DNA of 64,000 nucleotides from Thalassolituus alkanivorans. GTDB lineage: Bacteria > Pseudomonadota > Gammaproteobacteria > Pseudomonadales > Oceanobacteraceae. The stretch spans positions 62,001 through 126,000 of the forward strand of contig NZ_JAJAEL010000011.1 in NCBI RefSeq assembly GCF_020447205.1. The letters run 5' to 3'. The position numbers were made by a program, and so were the translations under genes. Every line of letters starts with the position of its first letter. Within the stretch, counting starts at the first letter, position 1. Below the pieces are notes generated by a model. It did no database searches, was not told the origin of the DNA, and was given only the letters and a program-made list of their open reading frames with translations. This document shows, in pieces, positions 1 to 9,084 of this stretch.

Positions 1-1633
1 AGTCGACGATCCGGACGAAAAATACCTCGATGCCCGTAATGAATTCGGCATCCGTCAATCCGAGTGGTATCTCTGCAGCCGCGATAAAAAAGTTCCCTGC
101 CTGATGGAACCCTACCTGTATGAGATCAGCCCCGGCTATGAAGAACTGATGACCAGTCTCACCGCGCCGATTATCGCCAATGGTACTTTCCGCGGCATTG
201 CCGGTGTCGACGTTAACCTGCCCATTTTCCAGAAACTGGTGGATGAACTGAGCCAGTCGCTCTACAGCGGCAAAGCCCGGGTAACATTACTCAGTGAAAT
301 AGGTCTGGTGGTCGCCTCAAGCCACTACAAAGATAAGCTGATGCGGCCTTTAAAAGAGTCTCTGCCGGAAAGAGGCGATACGCTGAGCAAACTGCATAAA
401 GGCGACGGTCTGCTGAGCGGAAAAGATAACCTGTATGTTGCCCGTGGGCTGAAAATTCCGGCCTCCAACAGTGAGTGGTCACTGCTGATCGAACTGCCGC
501 TGAACGTTGCCCTCGCCGATCTTGAAACCCTGAAAGCGCTGGTCGCCGATGAAAAAACCTCAGTACTCAGCAGCCAGCTGCTGTTGGCGCTGATTCTCGC
601 CGGGGCCGCTCTGGTTGCCATAACCCTGTTGATTCAGTCCATTACCAAACCCCTGGAAGTACTGAATAAACAGGTCGAGCAACTGTCCAGCGCCGATGGC
701 GATCTTTCCCAGCGTCTGCAACTTGATACCCACGCCGAACTGATCAGCCTGAGTGGCGGCTTTAACCGTTTCCTCAGCAAACTGCGCGATCTGGTACTGG
801 CGCTGAAAGAAGTCAGTCACGAAGTGCGCAGCGAGTCAGCCGAGAACCTGAAAATCAGCCAGAAAACCCGTAAAGCCACCGATCAGCAACAAAGTGAAAT
901 GGATAACGTGGTTACCGCGACTCAGGAAATGTCGGCAACAGCGCAGGAAGTATCACGCATTGCCTCCGACGTTGCGGTACGGGCCAACGATATCCATTCG
1001 ACGGTCACTGCATCGCAGCGGAACCTGTCTTCCGCGGTAGATACGGTGCTGGAGCTGAGCGAAAACATGCATACCGCAAGCGAGTCGATCACCAAAGTAT
1101 CTGCCCGCTCCGACGATATTAACCGCATCCTGGTGGTTATTGGCTCCATTGCCGAACAGACCAACCTGCTGGCACTGAACGCTGCCATTGAAGCCGCCCG
1201 TGCCGGTGAACAGGGACGTGGCTTTGCCGTGGTGGCCGATGAAGTACGTACCCTCGCCTCAAAAACCCAGGAATCGACCGAAGAAATTAACAATATGATT
1301 GGCAGCCTGCAGGGCGAGGTAAAAGCCGCCGTCAGCATTATTGACAGTGGCAGCCAGAAAGCCGGACTGGCGATGGAATCCACCCGCGAAGCCCATGGCT
1401 CTTTGCAAGAAGTAGTACAGGCGATCAGCGAAATTGCCGACCACATCCGTCAGGTAGCCACTGCAGCCGAAGAGCAAAGCTCGGTGAGCGGTGAAATTAC
1501 CCGCAACCTCACCGTGATCGGTGATGCCACCACCATGCTGGCCGAACTGGCACAGGAAGCCAACCAGAGCAGCCATAACGTCACCGAACAGCTCGACCGT
1601 CTGGATAAACAACTGGGCGCATTGCGTACCTGA
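1..1633 (+). CDS. Methyl-accepting chemotaxis protein, 3' part
   Basis: The reading frame is open from base 2, so the start lies left of the window. The visible order is the end of a periplasmic dCache-like sensor domain, one membrane helix (about bases 570-640), a HAMP linker beginning at SITKPLEVL, and a long cytoplasmic coiled coil. The highly conserved signalling tip, with [19 protein letters not shown], lies near bases 1155-1215. Such receptors bind a ligand outside the inner membrane and control the CheA kinase through the tip. The ligand cannot be told from this fragment, and no che genes are nearby. A terminator follows directly. Confidence 0.95.
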   Translation, partial: VDDPDEKYLDARNEFGIRQSEWYLCSRDKKVPCLMEPYLYEISPGYEELMTSLTAPIIANGTFRGIAGVDVNLPIFQKLVDELSQSLYSGKARVTLLSEIGLVVASSHYKDKLMRPLKESLPERGDTLSKLHKGDGLLSGKDNLYVARGLKIPASNSEWSLLIELPLNVALADLETLKALVADEKTSVLSSQLLLALILAGAALVAITLLIQSITKPLEVLNKQVEQLSSADGDLSQRLQLDTHAELISLSGGFNRFLSKLRDLVLALKEVSHEVRSESAENLKISQKTRKATDQQQSEMDNVVTATQEMSATAQEVSRIASDVAVRANDIHSTVTASQRNLSSAVDTVLELSENMHTASESITKVSARSDDINRILVVIGSIAEQTNLLALNAAIEAARAGEQGRGFAVVADEVRTLASKTQESTEEINNMIGSLQGEVKAAVSIIDSGSQKAGLAMESTREAHGSLQEVVQAISEIADHIRQVATAAEEQSSVSGEITRNLTVIGDATTMLAELAQEANQSSHNVTEQLDRLDKQLGALRT

Positions 1634-1654
1634 GTACAGACCTGCAACAGCCAC

Positions 1655-1688
1655 AAGCCCTGCCAATCACCATTGGCGGGGCTTTTTT
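1655..1688 (+). terminator. Rho-independent terminator after the chemoreceptor
   Basis: The stem AGCCCTGCCAAT pairs with ATTGGCGGGGCT around a CACC loop and runs into six T. It lies 20 bp after the receptor stop codon. Confidence 0.85.
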
Positions 1689-1840
1689 ATCGGCCCCGCA
1701 TGGATGGAAATGCCCGAACCCGGACTCTGCCTCCGCCCATGGCTGTGATAAACTGCGCGCCGCCGGCCACAGGCCAGCCTATCCTGATACAAACGACAGC
1801 ATAATGCTGCCCCCGAAACACCTTGCCGCGGAATACCATC

Positions 1841-2971
1841 ATGGCCGAACTCGGACGCTACAACACCCTGACCGTACTCGATGAACAGCCCCACGGCCTG
1901 TATCTGGATGACAACGACGGCGGCAAAATTCTGCTGCCGCGCAAACAAATTCCTGCCGGCACCCAAATCGGCGACAGTCTTAAAGTCTTTGTTTACCTTG
2001 ATTCCGACGACCGTCCGATTGCCACCTGCCTGCGCCCTAAAGCACAGCTGCATCAGGTCGCCTGGCTGGAAGCCGTGGATGTAAATCAAACCGGAGCCTT
2101 TCTCGACTGGGGCCTGGCCAAAGACGTGTTTGTGCCCTTCGCCGAGCAAACCCACCGCATGGAAGCCGGTAAGTCCTACGCGGTCTATCTGTACCTCGAT
2201 AACACCGACCGTATCGTTGCCAGCGCGCGCTTAAACCGTTTTATCAAAGACGAAGTCAAAGCCAACTGGCCCGGTGCTCCGGTACCGCTGGCCACCGGCG
2301 ATAAAGTAAAATTACTGATCGCCCAGCGCACCGACATCGGCTACAAAGCCGTAGTCAACGACACCTATTGGGGTTTGCTGCACAACGACGATATCCGCAA
2401 AGCCATTCGTACCGGCCAGCGGGTTGAAGGCTATATCAAACGTCTGCGTGACGATCATAAACTCGATCTGATGCTGGAGCCGGTAGGCCATACCAAAGCC
2501 GACCCGCTGGCGAAAAAAATCCTGCAGAAAATGGAAGATAACCACGGCCTCTTAGGCCTCAGCGACCACTCTCCGGCAGAGCTGATCGAACTGCAGTTCG
2601 GGGTCAGCAAACGTACCTTTAAAATGGCCATCGGCAAACTGTATAAAGAACGCAAAATTGTGATCGAAGACAGTGGTATCCGTCTGGCAACAGAGGCTGA
2701 CCAGAAAGCTGTGGTCAATAAAGACCTGAAAAAAGAAGCGAAAAAAGAGTCGGGTAAAGACGCCAGAAAACCGGCAAAAGAACAAAAAACATCTGCAGCA
2801 AAAACGCAGAAAACAGAAAAACCAGACACGAAGAAAACAGGTACAAAGAAAGAAGAAAGGAATCAGGACCAGGCGGATAAAAAACCGGCTGAGAAAAAAT
2901 CAGCGCCTAAAGTGTACCGTAACCCAAAGACGAAAACGGAAAAAACACTGAGCCTGAAAAAGAAATCCTGA
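1841..2971 (+). CDS. CvfB/YitL-type S1-like RNA-binding protein
   Basis: The start is taken at ATG 1841 (MAELGRYNTLTV); a TTG 18 bp upstream is also in frame but fits the family less well. The first ~280 residues match the CvfB/YitL layout: tandem S1-like OB folds (for example GAFLDWGLAKDVFVPF) followed by a winged-helix-like segment (FGVSKRTFKMAIGKLYKERKI). The family binds RNA, and CvfB affects virulence gene expression in Staphylococcus; its exact role in gammaproteobacteria is unclear. The last ~95 residues are an unusual lysine-, glutamate- and threonine-rich tail with repeated KK/PA/EK motifs, probably disordered and RNA-contacting. The gene stands alone and ends at a shared terminator. 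Confidence 0.85.
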   Translation: MAELGRYNTLTVLDEQPHGLYLDDNDGGKILLPRKQIPAGTQIGDSLKVFVYLDSDDRPIATCLRPKAQLHQVAWLEAVDVNQTGAFLDWGLAKDVFVPFAEQTHRMEAGKSYAVYLYLDNTDRIVASARLNRFIKDEVKANWPGAPVPLATGDKVKLLIAQRTDIGYKAVVNDTYWGLLHNDDIRKAIRTGQRVEGYIKRLRDDHKLDLMLEPVGHTKADPLAKKILQKMEDNHGLLGLSDHSPAELIELQFGVSKRTFKMAIGKLYKERKIVIEDSGIRLATEADQKAVVNKDLKKEAKKESGKDARKPAKEQKTSAAKTQKTEKPDTKKTGTKKEERNQDQADKKPAEKKSAPKVYRNPKTKTEKTLSLKKKS

Positions 2972-3000
2972 AGAACATATCCTGACAAAGCAGCAGGATA

Positions 3001-3040
3001 AAAAACGGCCGCGCATAACTCTGTTATCCGCGGCCGTTTT
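3001..3040. terminator. Bidirectional terminator
   Basis: AAAACGGCCGCG pairs with CGCGGCCGTTTT around a 16-nt loop. It has A/T tracts on both sides and sits between two convergent genes, so it can serve both strands. Confidence 0.8.
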
Positions 3041-3050
3041 CGTTACAGCA

Positions 3051-3482
3051 TCAGAAGTTATCAACCCCGAGCTGCTGTTCCAGATTATCCGCCATTGCGG
3101 CTACGCCATACAGCGTGGTACCGAATTCATCAGTATCCATTTCATCCAGCCACCAGTTGCCCATCGCCACCAAGTGACATCCGCCAACCTTGTCGATGGC
3201 CCAGGATGCACAGAGTGTACTGTCATTTTCACGCAACAATTTCAGTGCCATAGAAGCACCCAGTTGCTGATCCGGCATACCACTTAAATCCAGTACCGCC
3301 GAGGCAATTTCAACAATGTCTTTAGTACCGTCTTCGCTTGGGTGATGCAGCACCAGAACACGCTGTGAGCGCCCTTCGCCCATATCAAACATCGCGCTGA
3401 TCATGCGCTCATTATCAATTTTCAGATTAATGCCAAGTTTGTCGGCGTGACCTGCAATGATTTCATGAAATTTGTTCGACAT
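3051..3482 (-). CDS. Small cytosolic protein, paralogue of its neighbour
   Basis: A 143-residue acidic protein with no signal peptide or membrane helix. ATG 3482 has a clear AAGGAG site. It is related to the product of the gene just upstream: both contain a GRSQ strand (EGRSQRVLVL here, DGRSQLVFFN there), and both end in the pattern LD.MD..E..........AD..E...GVD.F. The size, acidity and alternating strand/helix pattern resemble CesT-type secretion-chaperone or YbjN-like folds, but that is only an impression. It is the last gene of a three-gene operon with the M48-TerB peptidase, 11 bp after its paralogue. Function unknown. Confidence 0.8.
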   Translation of the reverse strand: MSNKFHEIIAGHADKLGINLKIDNERMISAMFDMGEGRSQRVLVLHHPSEDGTKDIVEIASAVLDLSGMPDQQLGASMALKLLRENDSTLCASWAIDKVGGCHLVAMGNWWLDEMDTDEFGTTLYGVAAMADNLEQQLGVDNF

Positions 3483-3493
3483 TTTAATCTCCT

Positions 3494-3958
3494 TTAAAAC
3501 TCGTCCACGCCAAAACGACTTTCCATACGGTCTGCAACGGTTGATACGGCAGATACTGCCATCGCCATTTCTTTCAGATCCATAGTATCCAGCAGCATAT
3601 CCACAACAGCGATCAGCAACTCATCTTCTTCACTGATGCGGGTAAATGCCCAGCGATAGTTAGCGGAGCGGCCATTCAGCTCCAGCAATTCGTTGAAGAA
3701 AGCTTTCTGATCGATATCAGATTCCTGGATGGTGCTCAGGCGAACAACCGGCGAAGAAATACATACAACTTCACTGCCATTACCCGCCTGCTGACGGTTA
3801 AAAAAGACCAGCTGTGAACGCCCGTCATCTTCAACAAACAGCATTTTAACCGAGGTTTCAGAGCGGACTTCAAAGTTCCAGCCAATCTCTTCACAGTAAG
3901 CAACAATCTTACTGGTGAACGGGTTTGGATATGGATTTGTGCTTCCATTCGATGTCAT
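3494..3958 (-). CDS. Small cytosolic protein, paralogue of its neighbour
   Basis: A 154-residue acidic protein. ATG 3958 is preferred over the adjacent TTG 3961 because AAGGAGA sits at ideal distance from it. It begins with a polar stretch (TNPYPNPFTSKIV) missing from its paralogue, and ends LLDTMDLKEMAMAV...ADRMESRFGVDEF, which aligns with the C-terminus of the next gene. It starts about 10 bp after the stop of the M48-TerB peptidase gene, so the three are very likely co-transcribed. The pair looks like a duplicated partner or chaperone-like subunit; no established function is recognised. Confidence 0.8.
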   Translation of the reverse strand: MTSNGSTNPYPNPFTSKIVAYCEEIGWNFEVRSETSVKMLFVEDDGRSQLVFFNRQQAGNGSEVVCISSPVVRLSTIQESDIDQKAFFNELLELNGRSANYRWAFTRISEEDELLIAVVDMLLDTMDLKEMAMAVSAVSTVADRMESRFGVDEF

Positions 3959-3969
3959 CAAGATTCTCC

Positions 3970-5226
3970 TTATTCGAGAAACATTAAAATTTGCTGAACA
4001 AAAGAAGGTTCAACATTCATAATTTTTGCCATTTCCGTGAGGGCATCCAGTTCACGATCATCAATATTCTGATCGGCTCTGGCGACCACAACCAGACGCT
4101 GAATAAAGGCGCAGCGGTTTGAAGCTCCCAGGGATAACAGCGGCTTTGAGCTCTCAATAAACTGTTCACGGGCAAGACCGATAGGATCTTCAGCCTGTTC
4201 CAGCAGCTGAATACCTTCGCGGTATATTTCTTCACCGGCCTGCTCGATCAGGTTTTCTGCTTCAGCATCGGCCAGATGTCCGTCCGCATAAGCCACCCAG
4301 GCGCCGCCCCAGAACATCGCCCGGTTATGCAGGGCCTGTTTCTCTTCATCGCTGACAGGCTCCATATACTCGAGTACTTTATGAATACCGTCATCAACAT
4401 CGGCCAGCGTTTTATTCCCTGTTCCCTGTCCGGTTAAACGCTGAAACTCATCCGACTGGCTGTATAAATCAACGGCCATAATACGGATAGGGTTAAACGG
4501 ATGGCTGGAATAACAATGGGATGTGTCTTCTGTGTTTTTTGATAACTCAGATAAATCCTGAATCTGCGCCGAGTACTCTTTCAGATCAAATTCAATAATC
4601 GGATGAGCAACACCGCAGGACAGCTTCAGGAAAGAACTGATGGCCGCTTCCGGGCTTTTACAGACAAACAGACCAGCGCGGTCAGCAGAGATTTCTGCGC
4701 GCCGGCTCCAGGACATCAGCTTCATGGCATCACTGGCATTCAGCGTGCCTTCTTCAAGAATTGCATGGGTCGGTAAAGCATAATGGCTGAATAAAGCATG
4801 ACCCAGTTCATGGCCAACAACGAAGTTGATTTCGTCTTCATTCATTGAGGTTAACAGACCGGAACTGAAGGTCAGAATAATGTCATCGCCACCGGAGTAA
4901 CTGCAGCTGGCATTAGGCTCAGGGCTGTTATAGATGTAGACCTCAACATTTTTATCGCCCAGATTCAGGGCTTCCTGTGCATTACGCACATACTTAAAAA
5001 GATCGGGCGCCAGTCTGGCCGTAACCCTCAGGCTGTGGCCAAGAAGACTGCGGCGATAGGAATCACGGCGGGCCTCTTTAATACGTTTTTCAGCCAGCAC
5101 CTGAATTTTTTTATCAGCCAGCAGTTCATTAAAAAAACTGAGGTCAGACTGAAAGCGGATCGCATCCTCGACGTTCACTGATTGCACCTGCTTAACGTTC
5201 CAAGTTGTCAGAAAATCAGCCTGCAA
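3970..5226 (-). CDS. M48 zinc metallopeptidase with C-terminal TerB-like domain
   Basis: A 418-residue protein with the M48 zinc site HELGH at residues 139-143 and the downstream glutamate in AEISADRAG (E178). The last ~55 residues (CAFIQRLVVVARADQNIDDRELDALTEMA) have the form of a TerB-like helical domain. No signal peptide or membrane helix is visible, whereas HtpX and BepA are membrane or periplasmic, so this one is probably cytosolic. The start is uncertain: TTG at 5226 has a poor ribosome site, and a GTG about 14 codons further in (QSVNVEDA) has a better one. It is the first gene of an operon with two paralogous small acidic proteins. The peptidase assignment is firm; the substrate is unknown. 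Confidence 0.85.
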   Translation of the reverse strand: MQADFLTTWNVKQVQSVNVEDAIRFQSDLSFFNELLADKKIQVLAEKRIKEARRDSYRRSLLGHSLRVTARLAPDLFKYVRNAQEALNLGDKNVEVYIYNSPEPNASCSYSGGDDIILTFSSGLLTSMNEDEINFVVGHELGHALFSHYALPTHAILEEGTLNASDAMKLMSWSRRAEISADRAGLFVCKSPEAAISSFLKLSCGVAHPIIEFDLKEYSAQIQDLSELSKNTEDTSHCYSSHPFNPIRIMAVDLYSQSDEFQRLTGQGTGNKTLADVDDGIHKVLEYMEPVSDEEKQALHNRAMFWGGAWVAYADGHLADAEAENLIEQAGEEIYREGIQLLEQAEDPIGLAREQFIESSKPLLSLGASNRCAFIQRLVVVARADQNIDDRELDALTEMAKIMNVEPSFVQQILMFLE

Positions 5227-5694
5227 AACTCACATCAACAACAGATTATTATTCCCGGCCGCTATCAGCGCACAGAGCAACCAGGAAAAGACAAACTGCT
5301 TATTGATGATATGGTTTATAAAACAGACTGAGCAGTAAGCGGCCATTCTAGACAGCCGATCCTTTCACATCAATTGATAAAGCGGTTAGAAACAATATGT
5401 TTTATTGTCAGAATCAGACTTACGTCTCAAAACGACAATCCATATATGCCGGTGGAATCCGCAGAAAAATACGCGCTAAGCCTGATCAGGCTGCTTCCTC
5501 TGCCCGGTTTTATCACAACAGAAGCTGCCCATATCTGTTCCGGCCTCGTCCGGAAGGATGAGACAGCGTCCCGGAAATGGCGCAAATCAACATGTCATTT
5601 TCTGTGTGGCGGCAAATAAGACTGGCTCCGATTGCCGGTTGACCCACTTTGACGGCGTGTTAGTCTGAGCGCGCCTGTCTCTGGTGCCGATGCT
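5227..5694. other. Intergenic region between divergent genes
   Basis: This 468-bp stretch separates the M48 operon from the metal-uptake operon and should hold both promoters. An AT-rich inverted repeat, ACAATA-N5-TATTGT, lies near 5391-5407, and a small GC hairpin (TTCCGG/CCGGAA) near 5537-5554. An 81-codon open frame at 5374-5619 has no ribosome site or recognisable product, and I do not count it as a gene. I looked for a Zur-type box and did not see a convincing one. Confidence 0.5.
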
Positions 5695-5985
5695 GTGAAA
5701 CGAACCCTGCTTTCTCTGAACCATGTCCTGTTACTGACGATGCTGTTGCTTATCGGTCAGTCGGCTGCGCTATGGCATCAGACTCACTCAGAACAGCATC
5801 CCGCCGGTGAGCTGTGCAGTTACTGCCTGCAGGCATCCGACCTCAGCACACCCGGCCTGTCCGGCGTCAGTCCTGAAGCCCCCTGCATTCCTGGCCAGCA
5901 CAGCACCATCTGTCCACCAGCGCCTGGCACTGCAACGACCGTTTTAACAGCTTCACAGGCACGCGCCCCACCCCGTTTTTCCTGA
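5695..5985 (+). CDS. Small secreted His/Cys protein of the metal operon
   Basis: A 96-residue product from a GTG start, with an N-terminal signal sequence (LLLTMLLLIGQSAALW), then WHQTHSEQH and a CSYC pair, then a low-complexity Pro/Thr tail. His clusters next to CxxC suggest metal binding in the periplasm, as in the small DUF2946-like proteins found beside metal transporters. It precedes the outer-membrane barrel, binding protein and permease genes on the same strand, which supports a role in the same zinc- or manganese-type uptake system. The family assignment is tentative. Confidence 0.65.
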   Translation: MKRTLLSLNHVLLLTMLLLIGQSAALWHQTHSEQHPAGELCSYCLQASDLSTPGLSGVSPEAPCIPGQHSTICPPAPGTATTVLTASQARAPPRFS

Positions 5986-6005
5986 ATCCGTTAAACCCAG
6001 AATCG

Positions 6006-6033
6006 TTACCGGTGTGTTAGCGCATACCGGTAA
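6006..6033. promoter_or_regulatory. Inverted repeat upstream of the barrel gene
   Basis: TTACCGGT-N12-ACCGGTAA is an 8-bp perfect dyad 27 bp before the barrel gene start. A T6 run follows about ten bases later, so it could be an operator or a weak attenuator between the first and second genes of the metal operon. Confidence 0.45.
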
Positions 6034-6060
6034 TGCGTGTATTTTTTCAGGAGAACACCA

Positions 6061-7232
6061 TGTCTGTATCCCGCACCGGCATTTTGCCTTGCTGTGCCCT
6101 GCTTAGCCTGTCCGCTATTCTGCCCGCTCCACTGTGGGCCGCCGATTCTGCCAATGCATTTAATCCGGCTATTGGCCTGATTCTGAATGGCACACTCGGC
6201 CACTTTTCCCGTGAACCCGATGACTACGCCATCGCCGGTCTGCCCTTAGGCGGAGAAAGCGAACCCGGCAGCCAGGGCTTTGCGCTGGGCGAGTCGGAAT
6301 TAAACATCAGCGCCAATATTGATCCCGACTGGTTCGGTGCCATTACCGTCGCGCTCGGTGATGAAACCGAAGTAGAAAACGCCTACGTGCAAACCAGCCC
6401 GGCAGACGGCCTGACCTTCCGCGGCGGACGCTTCTTCTCCGGCATCGGTTATCTCAACGAACAACATGCCCACACCTGGGACTTTGCCGATACTGCGCTG
6501 GCGTACCGTGCCTTGCTGGGCACGCAATATAAAGACGACGGCGTACAGTTACGCTGGCTGGCACCGACCGAGCTGTACACCGAAGTCGGCGCGGAATGGT
6601 TTAACGGCAGTGCTTATCCGGCCGGCGGCAGTGCGAGCAAGGGTCAGGGGGCCTGGTCGGTATTTGTGCACAGCGGTGGCGATATTGGCCAGAGCAGCAG
6701 CTGGCGCGCCGGTCTGTCGTACCTGAATGCCAATGCCGATGCGCGTGAAAGCGGCGACGAAGATAACCCGGATCTGTTCAGCGGCAGCAGTAAGGTCGCC
6801 ATTGCCGATTTCGTGTGGAAATGGTCACCCGGCGGCAACGCCTATAACCGCAGCGTTAAAGTGCAGGGCGAGTACCTGCTGAGTAAAAACGACGGTGACT
6901 TTACCCCCGCAGGTGGCAGCGAACTGCCCTACTCGGCCACACCCAAAGGCTGGTATCTGCAGGCAATTTATCAGTTTACCCACGGCTGGCGTGCCGGTGT
7001 GCGCCACGATCAGCTCGACGCTGGCCAGAATGATGCCGCCTTTGCCGGCACCATGCTCGACGCGCAAAACCATACCCCACAACGCAACAGCCTGATGCTG
7101 GATTACAGCAACAGCGAGTTCAGCCGTCTGCGTCTGCAATACAACCGCGATGAGTCTCAGCCACAGATCGATCATCAGTGGCTGCTGCAATACACCATGA
7201 GCCTCGGCGCCCACGGCGCGCACCGTTTTTAA
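6061..7232 (+). CDS. Outer-membrane beta-barrel (porin-like) of the metal operon
   Basis: 390 residues; ATG 6061 is chosen for AGGAGA six bases upstream, and an in-frame start 28 bp earlier adds an unlikely extension. The signal peptide ends near LPAPLWAADS. The mature part alternates aromatic and polar residues in barrel strands (FRGGRFFSGIGYLNEQH, GWYLQAIYQFTHGWRAGVRHDQL) and ends in a terminal aromatic (AHRF), as outer-membrane proteins do. Position ahead of a ZnuA-like binding protein suggests it passes metal or a metal complex across the outer membrane. No TonB plug domain is seen, so porin-like is the safer name. Confidence 0.75.
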
Positions 7233-7242
7233 GGAGAGCGTG

Positions 7243-8166
7243 ATGAAAAAAATATTACACAAAGCACGCGCTGTTCTGCTGCCGTTACTGCTTGTTGGTG
7301 GCTGCAGCACTGCACAGGCTGCAGCGCTGAATATCTTCGCTTGCGAGCCGGAATGGGGCGCACTGGCGCAGGAGCTGGGCGGTGATAACGTTGAGGTGTT
7401 CACCGCTACCACCGCCTTACAGGACCCGCATCATATTCAGGCGCGACCGAGTCTGATTGCGAAGATGCGCAAAGCCGACCTGCTGATCTGCACCGGCTCC
7501 GAGCTGGAAAGCGGCTGGCTGCCTCTGCTGCTGCGCCAGTCCGGTAACAGCAAGGTGCAACCGGGCAAGCCCGGCTATTTTGAAGCCACCCGTTTTGTCG
7601 AAACCCTGGATAAACCGCAAATCATCGACCGCTCACAAGGCGATGTGCATCCCGGTGGTAATCCTCACATTCAGACCAGCCCGCACAATATCAGCAAGGT
7701 TGCCGCAGCTCTGCTGCCACTGTTGCAACAGCTGGATGCTGACAACAGCGCCGCCTATCAGCAGCGCGCCGATGATTTCGGCCAACGCTGGCAAGCCGCC
7801 ATGCAGCGCTGGGAAACAAAAGCAGCACCCTTGCGCGGTGTTGCCATTGTGGTACACCACCGCAGCTGGAGTTATCTGCAACAGTGGCTGGGGCTGAACG
7901 AAGTAGCCACGCTGGAGCCGAAACCCGGCGTGCCCGCCAGCGCCGGGCATCTGGCGGAGGTATTGCAACAGCTGGATGCCCAACCGGCCAGAATGATCAT
8001 CCGCGCGGCTTATCAGGATGGCCGTGCTGACGAATGGCTGGCGGATAAAACCGGCCTTCCGGCCATTGCCCTGCCCTTTACCGTGGGTGGCAGTGAACAG
8101 GCGCAGGATCTGTTCAGCCTCTACGACGACACCATTTCACGCCTGCTGGCTGGGCTCACACCATGA
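7243..8166 (+). CDS. ZnuA-like metal-binding protein of an ABC importer
   Basis: A 307-residue cluster A-I type solute-binding protein. ATG 7243 follows AAGGAGAG; a GTG immediately before it is less likely. The export signal includes LLPLLLVGGC, which could be a weak lipobox, though cleavage after TAQA is also possible. Candidate metal ligands sit in the family positions: QDPHHI, GGNPHI and VVHHRSW, with an acidic residue later. These proteins capture Zn2+ or Mn2+ in the periplasm for a cognate ABC permease. The permease gene follows with an ATGA overlap. Zinc is favoured over manganese by similarity to ZnuA, not proven. Confidence 0.85.
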   Translation: MKKILHKARAVLLPLLLVGGCSTAQAAALNIFACEPEWGALAQELGGDNVEVFTATTALQDPHHIQARPSLIAKMRKADLLICTGSELESGWLPLLLRQSGNSKVQPGKPGYFEATRFVETLDKPQIIDRSQGDVHPGGNPHIQTSPHNISKVAAALLPLLQQLDADNSAAYQQRADDFGQRWQAAMQRWETKAAPLRGVAIVVHHRSWSYLQQWLGLNEVATLEPKPGVPASAGHLAEVLQQLDAQPARMIIRAAYQDGRADEWLADKTGLPAIALPFTVGGSEQAQDLFSLYDDTISRLLAGLTP

Positions 8167-8975
8167 ACCTGTTCAGCACGCTGGATTTATCGATCATTGC
8201 CCCGGCGTTTCTCGCCGGGCTGCTGGTGCTGACCACCCACATACCACTGGGCCGTCAGGTTCTCAGCCGCGGCATTATTTTCCTTGATCTGGCCATCGCC
8301 CAGATTGCCGGTCTCGGCGTTATCGTTGCTTACAGTCTGGGCTGGGAAGCCGGTGGCTGGCAGGTTCAGCTGATTGCCATGGCTGCCGCCTTGGCCGGTG
8401 CACTGTTGTTGTATGCCACCGAGACGCTGTGGGAAGACAATCAGGAAGCCATTATTGGCTGCGCCTTTGTACTCGCCGCCAGCGCCGGCATTCTGGTACT
8501 GAGCAGCAATCCGCACGGCGGTGAAGCGTTAAAAGACCTGCTTGCCGGGCAGATTCTGTGGGTCAGCTACAGCCAGCTGATCCCGGTGGCCATTATTTAT
8601 GCGGCGGTACTGGCGCTGTGGTTCGGGCTTGGGGCTGGCCTGAGAGTTGTCCGTGACAAACAACAGAGCCCGCTGCTGTTTTATTCCCTGTTTGCCATCA
8701 GTGTGACCACCTCGGTGCAGCTGGTTGGTGTCTATCTGGTGTTTGCCAGCCTGATTATGCCGGCACTTGCCGTACAGAAAGTCCGCCAGCATCCGCTGCT
8801 GCGTGCTTACGTTACCGGGGCCTGTGCTTATGCCGCCGGGCTGATGCTGTCGGCGCTGTGGGATCTGCCGTCAGGAGCAACCATTGTCTGCACCATGGCA
8901 CTGGTTTGTGGTCTCAGCGCTGCCGTGGCAAATGGTAAACTTAAGGCATCGCAGGATGCCGCCGTTCCACTGTAA
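8163..8975 (+). CDS. ZnuB-like ABC-3 metal permease
   Basis: A 270-residue polytopic protein of the ABC-3 family with about eight hydrophobic helices. RGIIFLDLAIAQIAGLG and GVYLVFASLIMPALAVQ are typical of ZnuB/MntB. It starts inside the stop codon of the binding-protein gene (ATGA), so the two are translationally coupled. The matching ZnuC-type ATPase, normally in the same operon, is absent: the next gene is a MerR regulator. The ATPase may be encoded elsewhere, or the system borrows one. The stop codon lies within an 18-bp tandem duplication. Confidence 0.9.
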   Translation: MNLFSTLDLSIIAPAFLAGLLVLTTHIPLGRQVLSRGIIFLDLAIAQIAGLGVIVAYSLGWEAGGWQVQLIAMAAALAGALLLYATETLWEDNQEAIIGCAFVLAASAGILVLSSNPHGGEALKDLLAGQILWVSYSQLIPVAIIYAAVLALWFGLGAGLRVVRDKQQSPLLFYSLFAISVTTSVQLVGVYLVFASLIMPALAVQKVRQHPLLRAYVTGACAYAAGLMLSALWDLPSGATIVCTMALVCGLSAAVANGKLKASQDAAVPL

Positions 8976-8996
8976 AAAGCCGTTCCATTGTAAAAA
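8961..8996. repeat. 18-bp tandem duplication at the permease stop codon
   Basis: Two adjacent copies of GCCGTTCCAYTGTAAAAA differ at one base. The first copy carries the permease stop codon; the second repeats the same end just downstream. Confidence 0.85.
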
Positions 8997-9084
8997 GTTG
9001 CTCTGGCCGCCGGCAAACCATGCGGTGGCCTTGCTGGTCAGTCACAACCAGCCAAACATTCACTCAGACACCCCTCTTCCGCTT

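Noticed and set aside
5374-5619. 81-codon open frame between the M48 and metal operons
   Set aside because: No ribosome site, no recognisable motif, and codon use unlike its neighbours. It lies where two promoters are expected.
5227-6060. Zur box in front of the metal operon
   Set aside because: I looked for a GTTATA-N2-TATAAC-like dyad and found none convincing; the TTACCGGT dyad does not match.
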